A DNA stretch of 64,000 nt, from contig JBCFYV010011172.1 of assembly GCA_039000515.1 (NCBI GenBank), positions 77,873,102 through 77,937,101 on the forward strand, given 5' to 3'. The notes beneath the pieces were generated by a model that saw only the letters and a program-made list of their open reading frames with translations, ran no database searches and had not been told where the DNA came from. Both the position numbers and the translations under genes were made by a program. Source of the stretch: Timema cristinae. Taxonomy: Eukaryota > Arthropoda > Insecta > Phasmatodea > Timematidae. This document shows positions 45,332-55,906 of the stretch, piece by piece. The first letter of the stretch is position 1; the number at the start of each line of letters is the position of its first letter.

Positions 45332-46951
45332 GAACGACTGCACATCATAGAAGAGGTGGAAAAAAGAATATCAGAAAAGAGGATTGACGTAGCCAAGTGA
45401 CTAGGCCTTCCAGCATCTCCTTTAAACATGATTATTTTGAAGAAAAGGGAGCTCAGGGAGCAAGCTGATAAGTGTGGTACATAAAAAGATGAGGAAGACA
45501 GGCAAGGTGTCGACCTACAGTGAGCTGTAAAATGTCCTTTTCACCAGGTACCAGCAGGCCAGAGCATCAGGCATTCCTGTGGATGGGAGCATTCTACGGG
45601 TGAAATCCCTCAAAATAGCTGCAACAACGGGGATTGAGAACTTTTTAGCTTTAGACAGTTATATCTGCTTCAAGCAATGCCATGGTCTGGTATTTAAGAA
45701 ATTGGCCAGAGAGAATGCTGCTGTGGACACCAATGCAATGGACCTGTGGTTTGAGAGGCTTACAAAGCTGCATGAGGGGTATGAAGCTCAAGACACCTAT
45801 AATGCAGATGAAACGGAAAGTGCGAAGGAGCAAATGATGATACTACTGTGCACAAACAGCAATGGCTCAGACAAACTAGTGACCATCATTATTAACAAGT
45901 CCACAAAACCACGGTGTATTAAAAAAAAAAAAGCTACCTGTGACCTACTATGCCAACTCGAAAGCGTGGATAAGTAAAATATTTTCAGATACTTTCTCTG
46001 TGTTCTTGATGGATCATTCAGTGGCCAAGGCAGGACAATCCTTCTAATTGTAGACGATTGTGCCACTCATTCTTCAGACACATTCTTTGAGGAATGTAAA
46101 GGTGAGTTTTACCCGCCCTAATTGCACCAGTGTCGTACAGCCTCTTAATTTGGGTGTGGCCAAGTGTTTCAAGCAGATGTTCAGGAAGCAGCTGGTGCAG
46201 AGAGCTGTTTGTCTGATTGACACAGGGAAAGGGGTTAAACTCAAGATTGACATCCTGGAGGCCATTCTCTTTATTGTTTCAGTTTGGCAACAAGTGACTC
46301 GGTCTACAATCCAGAATTGTTTTGCAAAGTGTGGCCATGTGAAAAAAAAGTGACAAATATTGAGGGAAGATGTTTAACTGGGGAATAGCGCCACTGGCGT
46401 GAACTTTTATGTGTATGTGTCTGTGGACCAGGAGCTTGTGAAGTGTGATGTGTTTTGTGTGGAAGAAATGTGTGGTGAGTGGAAGTTGCTTGGACGAGGG
46501 TAAGATGGCAGTGAGGATGATGATGAAGCTGAGCCTGAAACAATGTCAAGTTTTATGAAAGCACTTCATAGGTTTTAAACCACGAGAGCGGTTGTGTATT
46601 GTCACAATATCAACAAAAGAGACCAAGAAAACGTTGTTATTGTTGAAAGTTTATTGTTCAATTTTAAAAGGAAAAGTTGTACTAAGCAAATGAAGATTCA
46701 TAACTTTTTTAAAAGAAGTAATTTGAAATGGACTTAACAGTGGAAACAATAACATTGTTTGTGTACATTTTTTGATTTAGTAAATACATATTGGCAAATC
46801 TGATAGTTTTTACTAATATTATATAGTTTCCACATTTATCGTGTAGCAGGCTAACTATTCCAGGCCTGTAAAAACTAAATCTGCTAGAGAAAATCATTTC
46901 ACGGAATAGAATATATATATTAATATCTATCTATATATACATATATATTAA

Positions 46952-48780
46952 TGTTGTAACATTATATGTCACATACTATGCCTCGGGAACATCGCCGGCT
47001 AAGAACGACTCCATCGGAAGAGATACACACATGAGCCTCCATTCAACTCTGGACTTGACTTAACCAAACTATCTAGCGAACAGTGGATTTCTGCATGGCT
47101 CGTGAGGATGTGTGCACCATGGCCAGGTGCCTATGTGCTGTTCTCAACGTCGAGGGGTGTTTCTACGCCCATTTTTCTGTGGTTCGTCTGTTCAAACCAG
47201 TATAAAATGCTACGGCCCGCTGGGAACAAAACACAGTTCCAATCTAATACTCAACGACCAATGTCTCTCTGATCTACCGTACTCCAAACCATAGTGGTCA
47301 CAATGATGGTGCCATCATACTTGCGGACAGACGGAAATAATTCACCTTAAACCATAAAGCTTTGAACTAGAAGGGCGTAATAGACTTAAGCATTAGCATG
47401 TAGAGTTAAGGGGTTTTTCTTACAAGTTGAGTGTGTCTGTCACTCTTGAAGTTATTAAATGTATTGATTATGTCATGAGAGATCTCTCACATCTCTTATT
47501 TTTTTCTGCTTGGTCCTTAAGGTCAGTGGTTTCTTTAGAGTAAGTCTCACTCCTTGGCCTGCATGACCATGTTGTGGTCAGCAGGGCCATCAGGCGGGAA
47601 TTTAGGTTGTTCCAGACCCGAGGTCAATACCTAGTTGGGTAATTGGTTTGTTCTTCTTGTGGAACCTTGGTGTGTAATGCTTTGTTGTTCACCTGATTGA
47701 GGTGTGCAACGTGTGAGTTTTTCACTGCCCTTTTGACGTGGCTCACATTCTTTTATGTATTTATCCTTTGCTTTTTGCCTGATTGCGGTGTACAGCTTGT
47801 GGGTTTTTCACTGCCTTTCTGGCGAGGCCCGCATTCTATTATTTATTTATGCTTTGTTGTTCACTTGATTGCAGTATACAACTTGTGTTGAAACCACAGA
47901 CCTAACTGGATTTTCAGAATCATTACCGTGATTGCAACTATAACAAAACTTTGTGGACTGTATTATTTTCTATTGACTAGCAGTTTGATTCCTTGTTGTT
48001 AGATCATAACCAAAGTATGGTTAGTGGTTAGAACCTAGGTTGAGTGTGGTTTTACACATGATTCTTGGTTAGACTAATTAGTTACTTGACAGCCTTTACT
48101 GAGTTGAGGCCTATAATCCTGAATGACAGCTTTCCTTAAGATATTTGCCTGATGTGTCTATGACCAGAACAAATAGTCTGTTCCCTGAAACGTGTGTAAA
48201 TAATTCAATTAGGTCAAGCTAGCTTCACTGGCACATATCATTCTCGCCTCTTAAAATATGGTTGTTTGTATCAGATGTTGAGCAGGTTCTGTATCGACCC
48301 TGCTCGCCTGTCATAATCCATTAGATATTTGTTGCAACAAATTTATTATCTCTATTGTATAGTGTTTGTACTCTGTGTCTCCCACTGGGGAGTAACTAAA
48401 ATAATTTCAGTAATGTCTTCCTCCCTAAAAAGAATAACTATACCTCTTTTAAGAGTGGGGCGATTGTTCATAGCTCTAGTGGAGTTCAATCGTAGTAATA
48501 AGCCTATGGCGCTTCACGCTTAATTCACACTATGAGTGTGTCAATTTATGCCCTACTGTTATGTTAAGTGTCTTGGCCTTATCAATGGGTCAAAATTGAA
48601 AATATTGGATTGTGATCTGATGTCTACCTTGTAATTGCTTGCTTTGTTTGCTCTATTAAACTCTTATGTCGACATGCATTTGAATCTTATGCTTTCAAGT
48701 GTTTACCTATCATGTATATTTCCCATGTTCATGTAGTTGGCGTATTTAATGTTAACTATAACGCTGCTATAATTGTTTTG
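46952..48780. mobile_element. Probable LTR-like insertion in Tigger, unclassified
   Basis: After an ATATAT run, sequence beginning TGTTGTAACATTATATGTCA has base composition unlike the transposon and no transposase relation. TCTATTAAACTC...GTCGACA near 48,655-48,674 looks like an LTR end. A matching target duplication was not found, so the limits are a guess. Confidence 0.35.
47676..47890. repeat. Tandem repeat, about 88-bp unit, 2.5 copies
   Basis: A unit with TGCTTTGTTGTTCACCTGAT, GTGTGCAACGTGTGAGTTTT, TCACTGCCCTTT, then TCACATTCTTTTAT repeats with TTGCCTGATTGCGGTGTACA, GTGGGTTTTTCACTGCC and GCATTCTATTATTTATTTAT, and a third half-copy near 47,855. Confidence 0.75.
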
Positions 48781-48954
48781 TTGTTTTCGCTTTTTTCCAG
48801 ATCTCCAACAAAAAGTATGAATCGAGGTTTCACTGTATTAGTATTGAAGACACATTTTTCCAGCTAACACTAAAGTCCAACAAAGAAAAATAAACAGCAT
48901 GAGAAAGTTAGACATGTCTGTGATAGAAAAAGTTTGAAGAATAAAGTTTCAACA

Positions 48955-50130
48955 TCATCAACCGTTTCCAGCCGGTGGCCAGGTCGGTTTAGTAAAATGC
49001 CTCCAGCTTTCTCTATCCTTCCACCATTCATCCTCCTTTAATGGCTTCCATTATCCTCCTCTCACTTGCACACTTTCTGTTATCTGCTCTTCCCATCTCT
49101 TTCTTGGCCTTCATTGTGGTATTTTCCCTACATACTTCAGTTCCATCATTTTCTTTGGCATCCTCTCTTTTTCCATTCTCATGATACCCCATTCCATCTC
49201 TCAGTCTTGCTTCCACTACTATCTCATGTACTCCCTGTACCCCCACTCTTCTGAATGACTTCATTCTTAATCTTGTTTCTTCTCTTGACAACTAACATGC
49301 TTCCCACAAACTTCATTCCCACGGCCTCCACTTTCCTAGTCTCTCTTACATTCAATGTACATGTTTATGCTGTATATGTGACAGTGAGTACAATATATGC
49401 CCCTATACACCACTTCCTTAAACTTATCTTCGCCATAGCAGGTCTCTTACATACCTATAGAACAACTCTCTCTGTTGTCCTCTTCTCATTAGATCCTTTC
49501 TACTTTTACCTTTCACCTCAATCACGCTTCCAAAATATTTTACGTTCTATACTTCTTTTAGTTCTACTCCATTAACCTTTATAGCTTTACTAGGACTTAT
49601 TCTCACCATCACTTCACACTTTAACATTCCATTCCTGTAACTGTTCCCATACTTCCTCTTCCTTCTTCCTCCATACCATCAAGTCATCAGCAAACATCAT
49701 CTTTAATTCTTTCGTGCCACTTTGTTCATGACCTTTTCCATTAACATTACAAATAATAGTGGCGACAGGGCACTCCCCTGCTTCACTCCATTTTTTATTT
49801 GGAACCATTCTGTCCTTCCACTCTCTGTCTTAACATGACTCCTGTTATCCTCAAACATGTTTTTCACTCTCATTACAGCTCCTCTTTCCACTTTGGCCTC
49901 CACCATCGCTTTCCAAACTTTATTTATATCCACACTATCATTTGCCTTTTCCACATCCATGAATACCATTAACAAGTCTTTCCCATACCTTTTTTTACAT
50001 CAGCTGTACTATGGCAAAGATCAAGTCTATTGTAAGCATCTGTTCCCTAAATCCATGCTGTTCCTCTATCCCCCGTCCTTTCATTTTATATCTTATTCTC
50101 TTTTCCAGTATCTTCATGTGTGCCATTGAA
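48955..50130 (-). mobile_element. LINE-A, 5'-truncated copy in WDR44 intron
   Basis: On the minus strand: ILEKRIRYKMKGRGIEEQHG, TIDLIFAI, then MVFMDVEKANDSVDINKVWK, NGVKQGSALSPLLFVMLMEK and MFADDLMVWRKKEEEVWEQL, with FADD at plus-strand 49,683-49,694. It ends with FRRVGVQGVHEIVVEARLRD and the 3' terminus GCATTTTACTAAACCGACCT, CCGGCTGGAAACGG, TTGATGATG. It is the longest LINE-A copy here, has several frameshifts, and lies in the same direction as WDR44. Confidence 0.9.
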
Positions 50131-52135
50131 GAATAAAGTGTGTGTGAGTAAAGTATTAAGTTGTAAGTTATACTAAATTTTCAAGGCCAGTTATTAACGG
50201 TCACAAAAATAAGCTGGATACTTTCCTTTCATCCCAATAAAAATTAGTCGAATTCACTATTTTATGAAAGCAAATTTCAAATGTGAGTATTAATTTACCC
50301 ACAAATTTTAAATTTGAATAAAATATTAGAACACATGGTAATTGTACAAACCACTCTCTACTTCTTTAACACTTGCAGGGGTTGACCACTTAACAAGGTT
50401 GTGTACCAAAATAAATTTGTATAATATGTGATATGCAGGCTAATTGTCTTACCATACTCATTTTATGGTCGGTAGACACGATCACTTCTTTCAGAATCCA
50501 CAGGTGTCTTATAGGACGCTTGGACACAGGGGTGTACACTACCAAAAGCTAAGACTACTTAACTAATGTGATAGACAAATACTAGTGTGACTATTGACAA
50601 TAGCAAGTTAATACCAACAACATGACAATGAACAATTTGTACTATCAACAGGACATGAAATGTCATTTACAACAATTTGTACCCTCTCTTAAAAATTACA
50701 AACACTATATTTCAATGAAGTATTTCGTGTGCTGTTACCATGATGACAAATCATAACAATTCATATATGATTATCTAAACACAAAGTTTATTTATGTAAC
50801 TAAATAAAGAACTATTGTTCAATCTGATAAGGAATTAAAGTAAATGTCCTTTTAATACTGAACATTTGTTATTAAAATTATTTAAGTTGGTTAAAATTAA
50901 CATTTTAGTGAGTTATTCAACGTTCACCATGATGGCTACAAAGATGACAAGTAAATAAATAGAATATAGTGATCAATTAATTTGGCCACTCTAAGTTGTA
51001 AATTAAGTAATAAGATTAGCTTAAGTCTGATTCACTTCCAATGCATGTATAAATGTCAAAGAAAGTTGTAATGAATGAATGTAATGAAGTAAAACTTAAA
51101 ATGTAGTTATTAAGTCTTTCCAAATTTGAGTTTCAAGAGATTTGATGGAAATAGTGTTAATGGATGAAAAAATTACGCTTAGCAAGAAATGTTGAGTTAG
51201 GTAAAATTCCTGATTGGCAGATCAAATAAAATGTCTCGAAGCTCCTCCAACCATGTTTCCCTCAGATACTTGGATCTCTTGCCACTGATAAGATGGTAAA
51301 TACGAATTTTATAACATTTTAAGCACACAGTCAAACTCAAACACACCGCTCTAAGCATTTTTGCAGGAAGTCCTCGAACTGCACTGAACTGAACTGAACA
51401 GTTCACCCATTCAGAACAAATTATTAATTACTATATTAGTTAAAGCAAAACTATTAATTTTGATCTATAAAATCCAAGAGATTCTTTGAATTAAACATTG
51501 AAAAGAGGATATAAGGGCAAGGCCTACACACTTAACAGAGAACTGTAGGCCTCAACGTTCACAATTAAAACATAACAAAACACACTGTTATATAGTTTTT
51601 GGGGCACATCAGTCCCCTTCTTTATCAAAAGAGAGGTAATTGTTAGATTGCACCTATACATTTTTTTTACCTATCTTTAGTCTCAGGAGTCTCGAGATCA
51701 GGGTATTATTATTTGTGAAGCAGCTGAAAATGTATCATTATGTTTTACGTAAGTTAAAAAACCTAATATTCATTTGCATTGTTGAGCCCAGAATTGGTAT
51801 GGTTAACCTTACAAAGGCATGTTCAAAATAGTAGGAGTGATTGTAATTCTAGTTTTAATCTCCTTTTATGACATACTCGTACATAATTACTACACCAATG
51901 ATAAAGTGAATTTAGTCCTTATTTATGAAAATAGTGGTCGTGACATGGTTTAGTTAGTTTAGCAACAATATAAAGAATTTCCTCACACATATTTAAAAAA
52001 ATGTATTATTATATGTTGTGATATGTCTGTCGTCATGAGAGAGGGTTAAGGGTGGGATTATATTATATTTTCACAAAATCAAAATACAATTTATCCACTC
52101 AATAAATATTAGAGATATAATCATTATTATTATTA

Positions 52136-52412
52136 TTTATTATTATTAGCACCGCGTCTTACTACCCGTTCGGTTATAGCACTTACGCTAATGTGTAATG
52201 GTAGGGTGATTGTGAGATTAAATGAAGGACCTACAGTTTAACGTGGAATCCGAACCACGGTGGAGGCCTGGCATTCCCCACATTCACAAGATGTCTTGTC
52301 AGAGGTGAAGGAAGGGTTTGGAAATCAGATAAATCTGTGCCGGGACCAAGGATTGAACCCGGCCGCCAGCATATAAGTCTGACACCTTACCCCTAGACCA
52401 CCAGGTCACCTA
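52136..52412 (-). repeat. tRNA-derived SINE, full-length copy (head type 2)
   Basis: Minus-strand reading: GTGACCTGGTGGTCTAGGGG (A box), GGCCGGGTTCAATCCTTGGT (B box), GGAATGCCAGGCCTCCACCG, CACAATCACCCTACC, and the shared tail GGGTAGTAAGACGCGGTGC, then (AAT)n. The head differs from the type-1 SINEs while the last 60 bases are the same. Confidence 0.88.
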
Positions 52413-54020
52413 CTAGAGATATAATCAAGAAAAAACTTAAGAAGTCAACAAAACTGACCTAAGACAGCGTTCAATCTGTCCCAGCCGCAGTTAATTTAAA
52501 TTTTCAATGCTCTATGCACTGATAAACCACAGTCTCAAAAAAGACCATACCAATCTTGCAAGAAGCTTCCTAAAATTATGTTCATACCAGGTGAGTGAAA
52601 ATAGTTTGTTATATATCATTAATAAGCAATAAATATTAAAAAATAAACACATAAGAAGAAATAAACAAAAACCCCTTTAAAAAAAAACACAATAATATCC
52701 TAGGCCAGACGAGCCTGCATAAACAGCATCCGTGATTCTTAGTAGTACTTTAGAATGGTGGCGGTCCTCCATAAATAGTTATCTTAGTTTGTTTCTTAGT
52801 AGGATATCCAAAACTAAAGTAAGTAAACATTAACATTATATTCACAAATGTTGTGTGTTCTTATAAGAGAGGATGTAATATATGGCTAGGTATATTTTTA
52901 TTCTGCCCATAATTGTCCGTTCTGAAAGGTGTAGGTTGTCAATATTCTTGGGTTTTCGTTTATAATTAATTAAATTACCAGGTATTTCAATTATTGTGTA
53001 TCTAGATGAAATAGCTGCAACTATTATATAGGTGAAAAATGATGGTTCATTGTAATAATTTCCTTTAAAGTGTTATAAGAAACTAATTGTAGGTTCATAG
53101 CCGCATTGTTAAGATAATTTTATATAGGTTAAAATATTTGTAGAATATTGGGATATTAAGAAATCACTAATTTTTTTACAATATAAAACATTTACTTTAC
53201 TAAATTAATCCTCAAAATGATAAACAGTAATAGTAATTAAATGGGATTTTTTTTATTATGAATGATATATTCACCCATTCAGTTATGTGGTAAATTAATG
53301 GTATGGGGTTTGGTTAAGTTTATCCTATAGTTCTGATGGGCCAAACCACCACTAAAAAACATAAGATGACCTCCAAAACCAGTCCCAATTGGAATTTTTT
53401 AAAGTCCAATGTATTATTCCCTTAAATCCCCCTTAGTACTTTAGGTATCAAGGGATTAAAATAATCAAATCGAATGGAATATTTTAAAATGAAAATTATA
53501 TGAATAAATCCCTACCAAATATTACATAAAGAAAATATTTTGAATCAAATCCAAATCGAATAATTAGAGTTAAAATGTTTTAAACAAATTCAAGTTAAAT
53601 ATTTTATAATGAAATGTTTTCCAATCCAAATAAAATATTAAGGTAAATTCCATTTTTTTAAAAATCAAGCCCAATAAAATAATGTCAATAAACAGTAAAT
53701 ACTGAAATATCTTAAAATTACAAGATTAAAAAGTTTGTATGGTCAAGTCCGATAATGGATCTATGCTAAATTACCTTTAAAAAGTTAAATTATTCAAATG
53801 TTTGACTTGAGAATCAAATTTAAAATTTGTTAAAAAACTTTCAAATATTAAGATTCAGAATTTCAAGTATAGTAAAACCTTAGACGATTCAGATCCAGAT
53901 TTGAAATTTTAAAGTTTCGCAAAAGCGTACTAATTTCCAATCTAGCCATGGTTATATTTAATCAATAACTATATCAATAATATTAACACAAAAGTTACAC
54001 ATCATGGCATGAGTACGAAC

Positions 54021-54167
54021 CTGAGGCTTGACAACGTACTGTCCTTTGATGGCAGAGCTGATGTCGAGTGAATTCTCAAATTCTCGTGTGAGTGACTCAA
54101 TGGTACTCGCTGGACTTGGTAGTGGAGACTGCTGTGTGGCGTACACAACCTCTTCGACTGTCGGGGG
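54021..54167 (-). CDS. Wdr44: WDR44 exon with LTREFENSLD motif
   Basis: 49 codons, phase 0 at both ends, after acceptor AACTAACCCAG and before donor CAG|GTTCGT. It begins PPTVEEVVYATQQSPLPSP, then ASTIESLTREFENSLDISSA and IKGQYVVKPQ. I place it in WDR44 by phase, strand and position between two confirmed exons; the sequence itself is less conserved. Proline-rich and probably disordered at the start, helical around LTREFENSLD. Confidence 0.75.
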
Positions 54168-55138
54168 CTGGGTTAGTTACACACACAACCACATGGTAGT
54201 TAGGGCATACATCATTCTTGTTGATAGAGGAGGGAAAGGAGGGTAATTAGGGTGCATTAAGAGCTTTGTGTGGGGGAGAGGAAGATTAACAAGCAAGACT
54301 AAGATGGTGTGCTAAATATTGGGGGATAGTTAAAGAGTCTGCCAATTCTGTTATAGCTAAATTATTTCAAATTTCATCCTTTGGAATATAACACTGAGCT
54401 ATGGTTTATATCGTCACTTCTTTTTGCTCTAAATACAAACCCCTGTAACCCACAATTTCAAACCCTTTGAAATATTTACAATAATAATTCAAACACACAT
54501 AAAAAAAAGAATGTCAAGTGAGTTTTTAGATTCCTACAAACATTACATCTTATTGTTAATTTCTCTATGAATTGTATAAGAAAATAAGAATATTTATTTA
54601 AGGTGCTATTTTTTACATCCATTAATGTTTCCATCCTGTGGCATGGGCCAACTTTTTTTCAAGCCATATATTTTCCACTATTGGCTTGGTAGGCCTGTCA
54701 TAGCTTCATATGCCTTATAATCTATTAAGTTGCTATTGTTTTAATACATAGTTTACTTAATATTATACAATAGGAGCCATTAGTGCCTGTTACCACAGTT
54801 ATAGTGAACTATTAATCATTTATACATTACCTACTTATGCACAAGAACAAGAGTAAATGTTTATCCTCACCGGGTTTAGAATCATATAAAATACAGAATC
54901 TCAACATAATGAAAATGGCCAAACCTCATAAAACCCAATAAACCTAACATATTGTTTTCAATATATACATCTGCATATTTTGTAATTCATATTTTATTCA
55001 TCCAAGGTTAAATATCTTCAACAAAATTTAATTATAATTGGTTTATAGTTTGTTAGAAAAACAAACAATTAGCAATTTAAAGCTGTGCTAAGCTCAAAGC
55101 TCACATATTTTCATGCTACTGATTATTCATTCTCTTAC
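54168..55138 (-). other. WDR44 intron
   Basis: Donor ACT|GTAAGA (55,133-55,138), acceptor AACTAACCCAG (54,168-54,170). Contains one copy of the 110-bp intronic repeat. Confidence 0.75.
54414..54525. repeat. Intronic direct repeat, copy 1
   Basis: ACTTCTTTTTGCTCTAAATA, CAAACCCCTGTAA, TTGAAATATTTACAATAATA and a GTCAAGTGAG end match 55,517-55,625 in the same orientation. The copies lie on either side of the exon at 55,139-55,365. Confidence 0.75.
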
Positions 55139-55365
55139 AGTGAGTGTGCGAGGAGTCTGTACTCTACTCTTCTTCTTCCTACGGGGTGGGGCAATGGGCG
55201 CTGTAATGCCCCCTCCATCCAGGGTTACGTCGAAACTCTTGCCATTGCTTCCTACAGTGCTACTAGTCTTGGTGCTGGCGATGACGTCTGGCTCCTGAAG
55301 TGGTGTCTGGCCTGGCTCTATTGTTTGAGGCACACCTGCTGGTGTGTCAATGCTATCTGTACTAC
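55139..55365 (-). CDS. Wdr44: WDR44 exon with PDVIASTK and basic PPRRKKKSR motif
   Basis: 227 bp, entered in phase 1 and left in phase 0. Acceptor TTGTTCCATGTTCAG and donor ACT|GTAAGA. It encodes STDSIDTPAGVPQTIEPGQ, EPDVIASTKTSSTVGSNGK and GGGITAPIAPPRRKKKSRVQ, ending TPRTLT. The PDIVASTK block and the PP(R)KRKS-type basic run occur in this order in vertebrate WDR44, in the proline-rich segment before the propeller. The first two bases complete a Gly codon begun in the exon at 62,396. Confidence 0.85.
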
Positions 55366-55516
55366 CTGAACATGGAACAACAAACTGAGCTATCCCGTTA
55401 CAGCTGAAAGATTAATCACAAATGGGAAATGTATTTTAGTGTAAAGAGCTAAAGAAGGATAATGAAAAACAAAACTGTCATAATTTAAAGAATAAAATAT
55501 ATTCTTAATATCTTAA

Positions 55517-55625
55517 CTTCTTTTTGCTCTACATACAAACCCCTGTAAGCCCCAATTTTTCTAACCCTATGAAATATTTATAATACTAATTTAAATAAAT
55601 ATTAAAAAAAGTCAAATGAGAAGGC
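55517..55625. repeat. Intronic direct repeat, copy 2
   Basis: Second copy of the repeat at 54,414-54,525, about 1.1 kb away; roughly 80-85% alike by eye. Confidence 0.75.
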
Positions 55626-55674
55626 TCTAGAGAATAAAAAAAAATTCCATTGCATTTGGGTAACCACTACACAA

Positions 55675-55906
55675 CTATACCCATATTTTGGTTGGAAGAA
55701 GAGTTTTAGAAAATTCAAACATATTTCTTTGCGGCCAACTGGAAAAACATTTTACTATATCATTTATATTATTTTATAGGTATTGATAATGTCTATCAAA
55801 AGTAACAGCTACATATAACATGACTTGATGCATGAATATATTCAAATTGTTTTAGTAACTTTAGTAACTAACTTATATTGTGCTTTCTACCAAAATCATA
55901 CTATAG
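55675..55906. mobile_element. MITE, family M1
   Basis: Left CTATACCCATATTTTGGTTG and right (reversed) CTATAGTATGATTTTGGTAG, both continuing into GAA-rich sequence. Internal ACATGACTTGATG and TTGTTTTAG are shared with 21,879-22,096. 232 bp. Confidence 0.6.

Larger units (their letters stand above)
44598..46353 (+). pseudogene. Tigger/pogo transposase, broken
   Basis: The helix-turn-helix start KQVQTLE is interrupted by the hAT insertion and continues at 45,324 with ERLHIIEEVEKRISEKRIDV, a stop, then LGLPASPLNMIILKKRELRE. The CENP-B-type DNA-binding part follows: YQQARASGIPVDGSILR-like, ENFLALDS, LVFKKLARENAAVDTNAMDL and LWFERLTKL. The DDE core has D1 in YNADET (45,807-45,809), D2 in LIVDDCATHS (near 46,053) and then TSVVQPLNLGV, where the third Asp has become Asn (AAT, 46,147-46,149). 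The end reads WQQVTRSTIQNCFAKCGH. Stops, frameshifts, an A-run near 45,921 and the D-to-N change make it inactive. Confidence 0.9.
44200..48835 (+). mobile_element. Tigger/pogo DNA transposon with nested insertions
   Basis: Left end TA|CAGTGAAACCTTGATCTAT at 44,200 and right end, reversed, TA|CAGTGAAACCTCGATTCAT at 48,835. Both are flanked by TA, the target of Tc1/mariner-pogo elements. The transposase reads on the plus strand at 44,598-46,353. The 4.6-kb length exceeds the 2.5-3 kb usual for Tigger. A 707-bp hAT insertion accounts for part, and sequence at about 46,952-48,780 that has no Tigger character probably accounts for the rest. Confidence 0.8.
43370..54020 (-). other. WDR44 intron, 10.7 kb, rich in transposons
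   Basis: Bounded by donor CAG|GTTCGT (54,015-54,020) and acceptor CTTCCCAG (43,370-43,372). It holds a Tigger/pogo element with a nested hAT, a LINE-A copy in the sense direction and a SINE. Other parts (43,373-44,199, 50,131-52,135, 52,413-54,014) are AT-rich with nothing coding; a loose 30-bp AAATCAAATCCAA...AATATTTTA repeat spans about 53,460-53,850. Confidence 0.85.

Noticed and set aside
46060..46549. Minus-strand open frames in the Tigger region
   Set aside because: Antisense to the transposase, whose residues are recognisable on the plus strand.
52136..52412. Functional tRNA gene on the minus strand
   Set aside because: It is fused to a 200-bp body and the shared (AAT)n tail, so it is a SINE.
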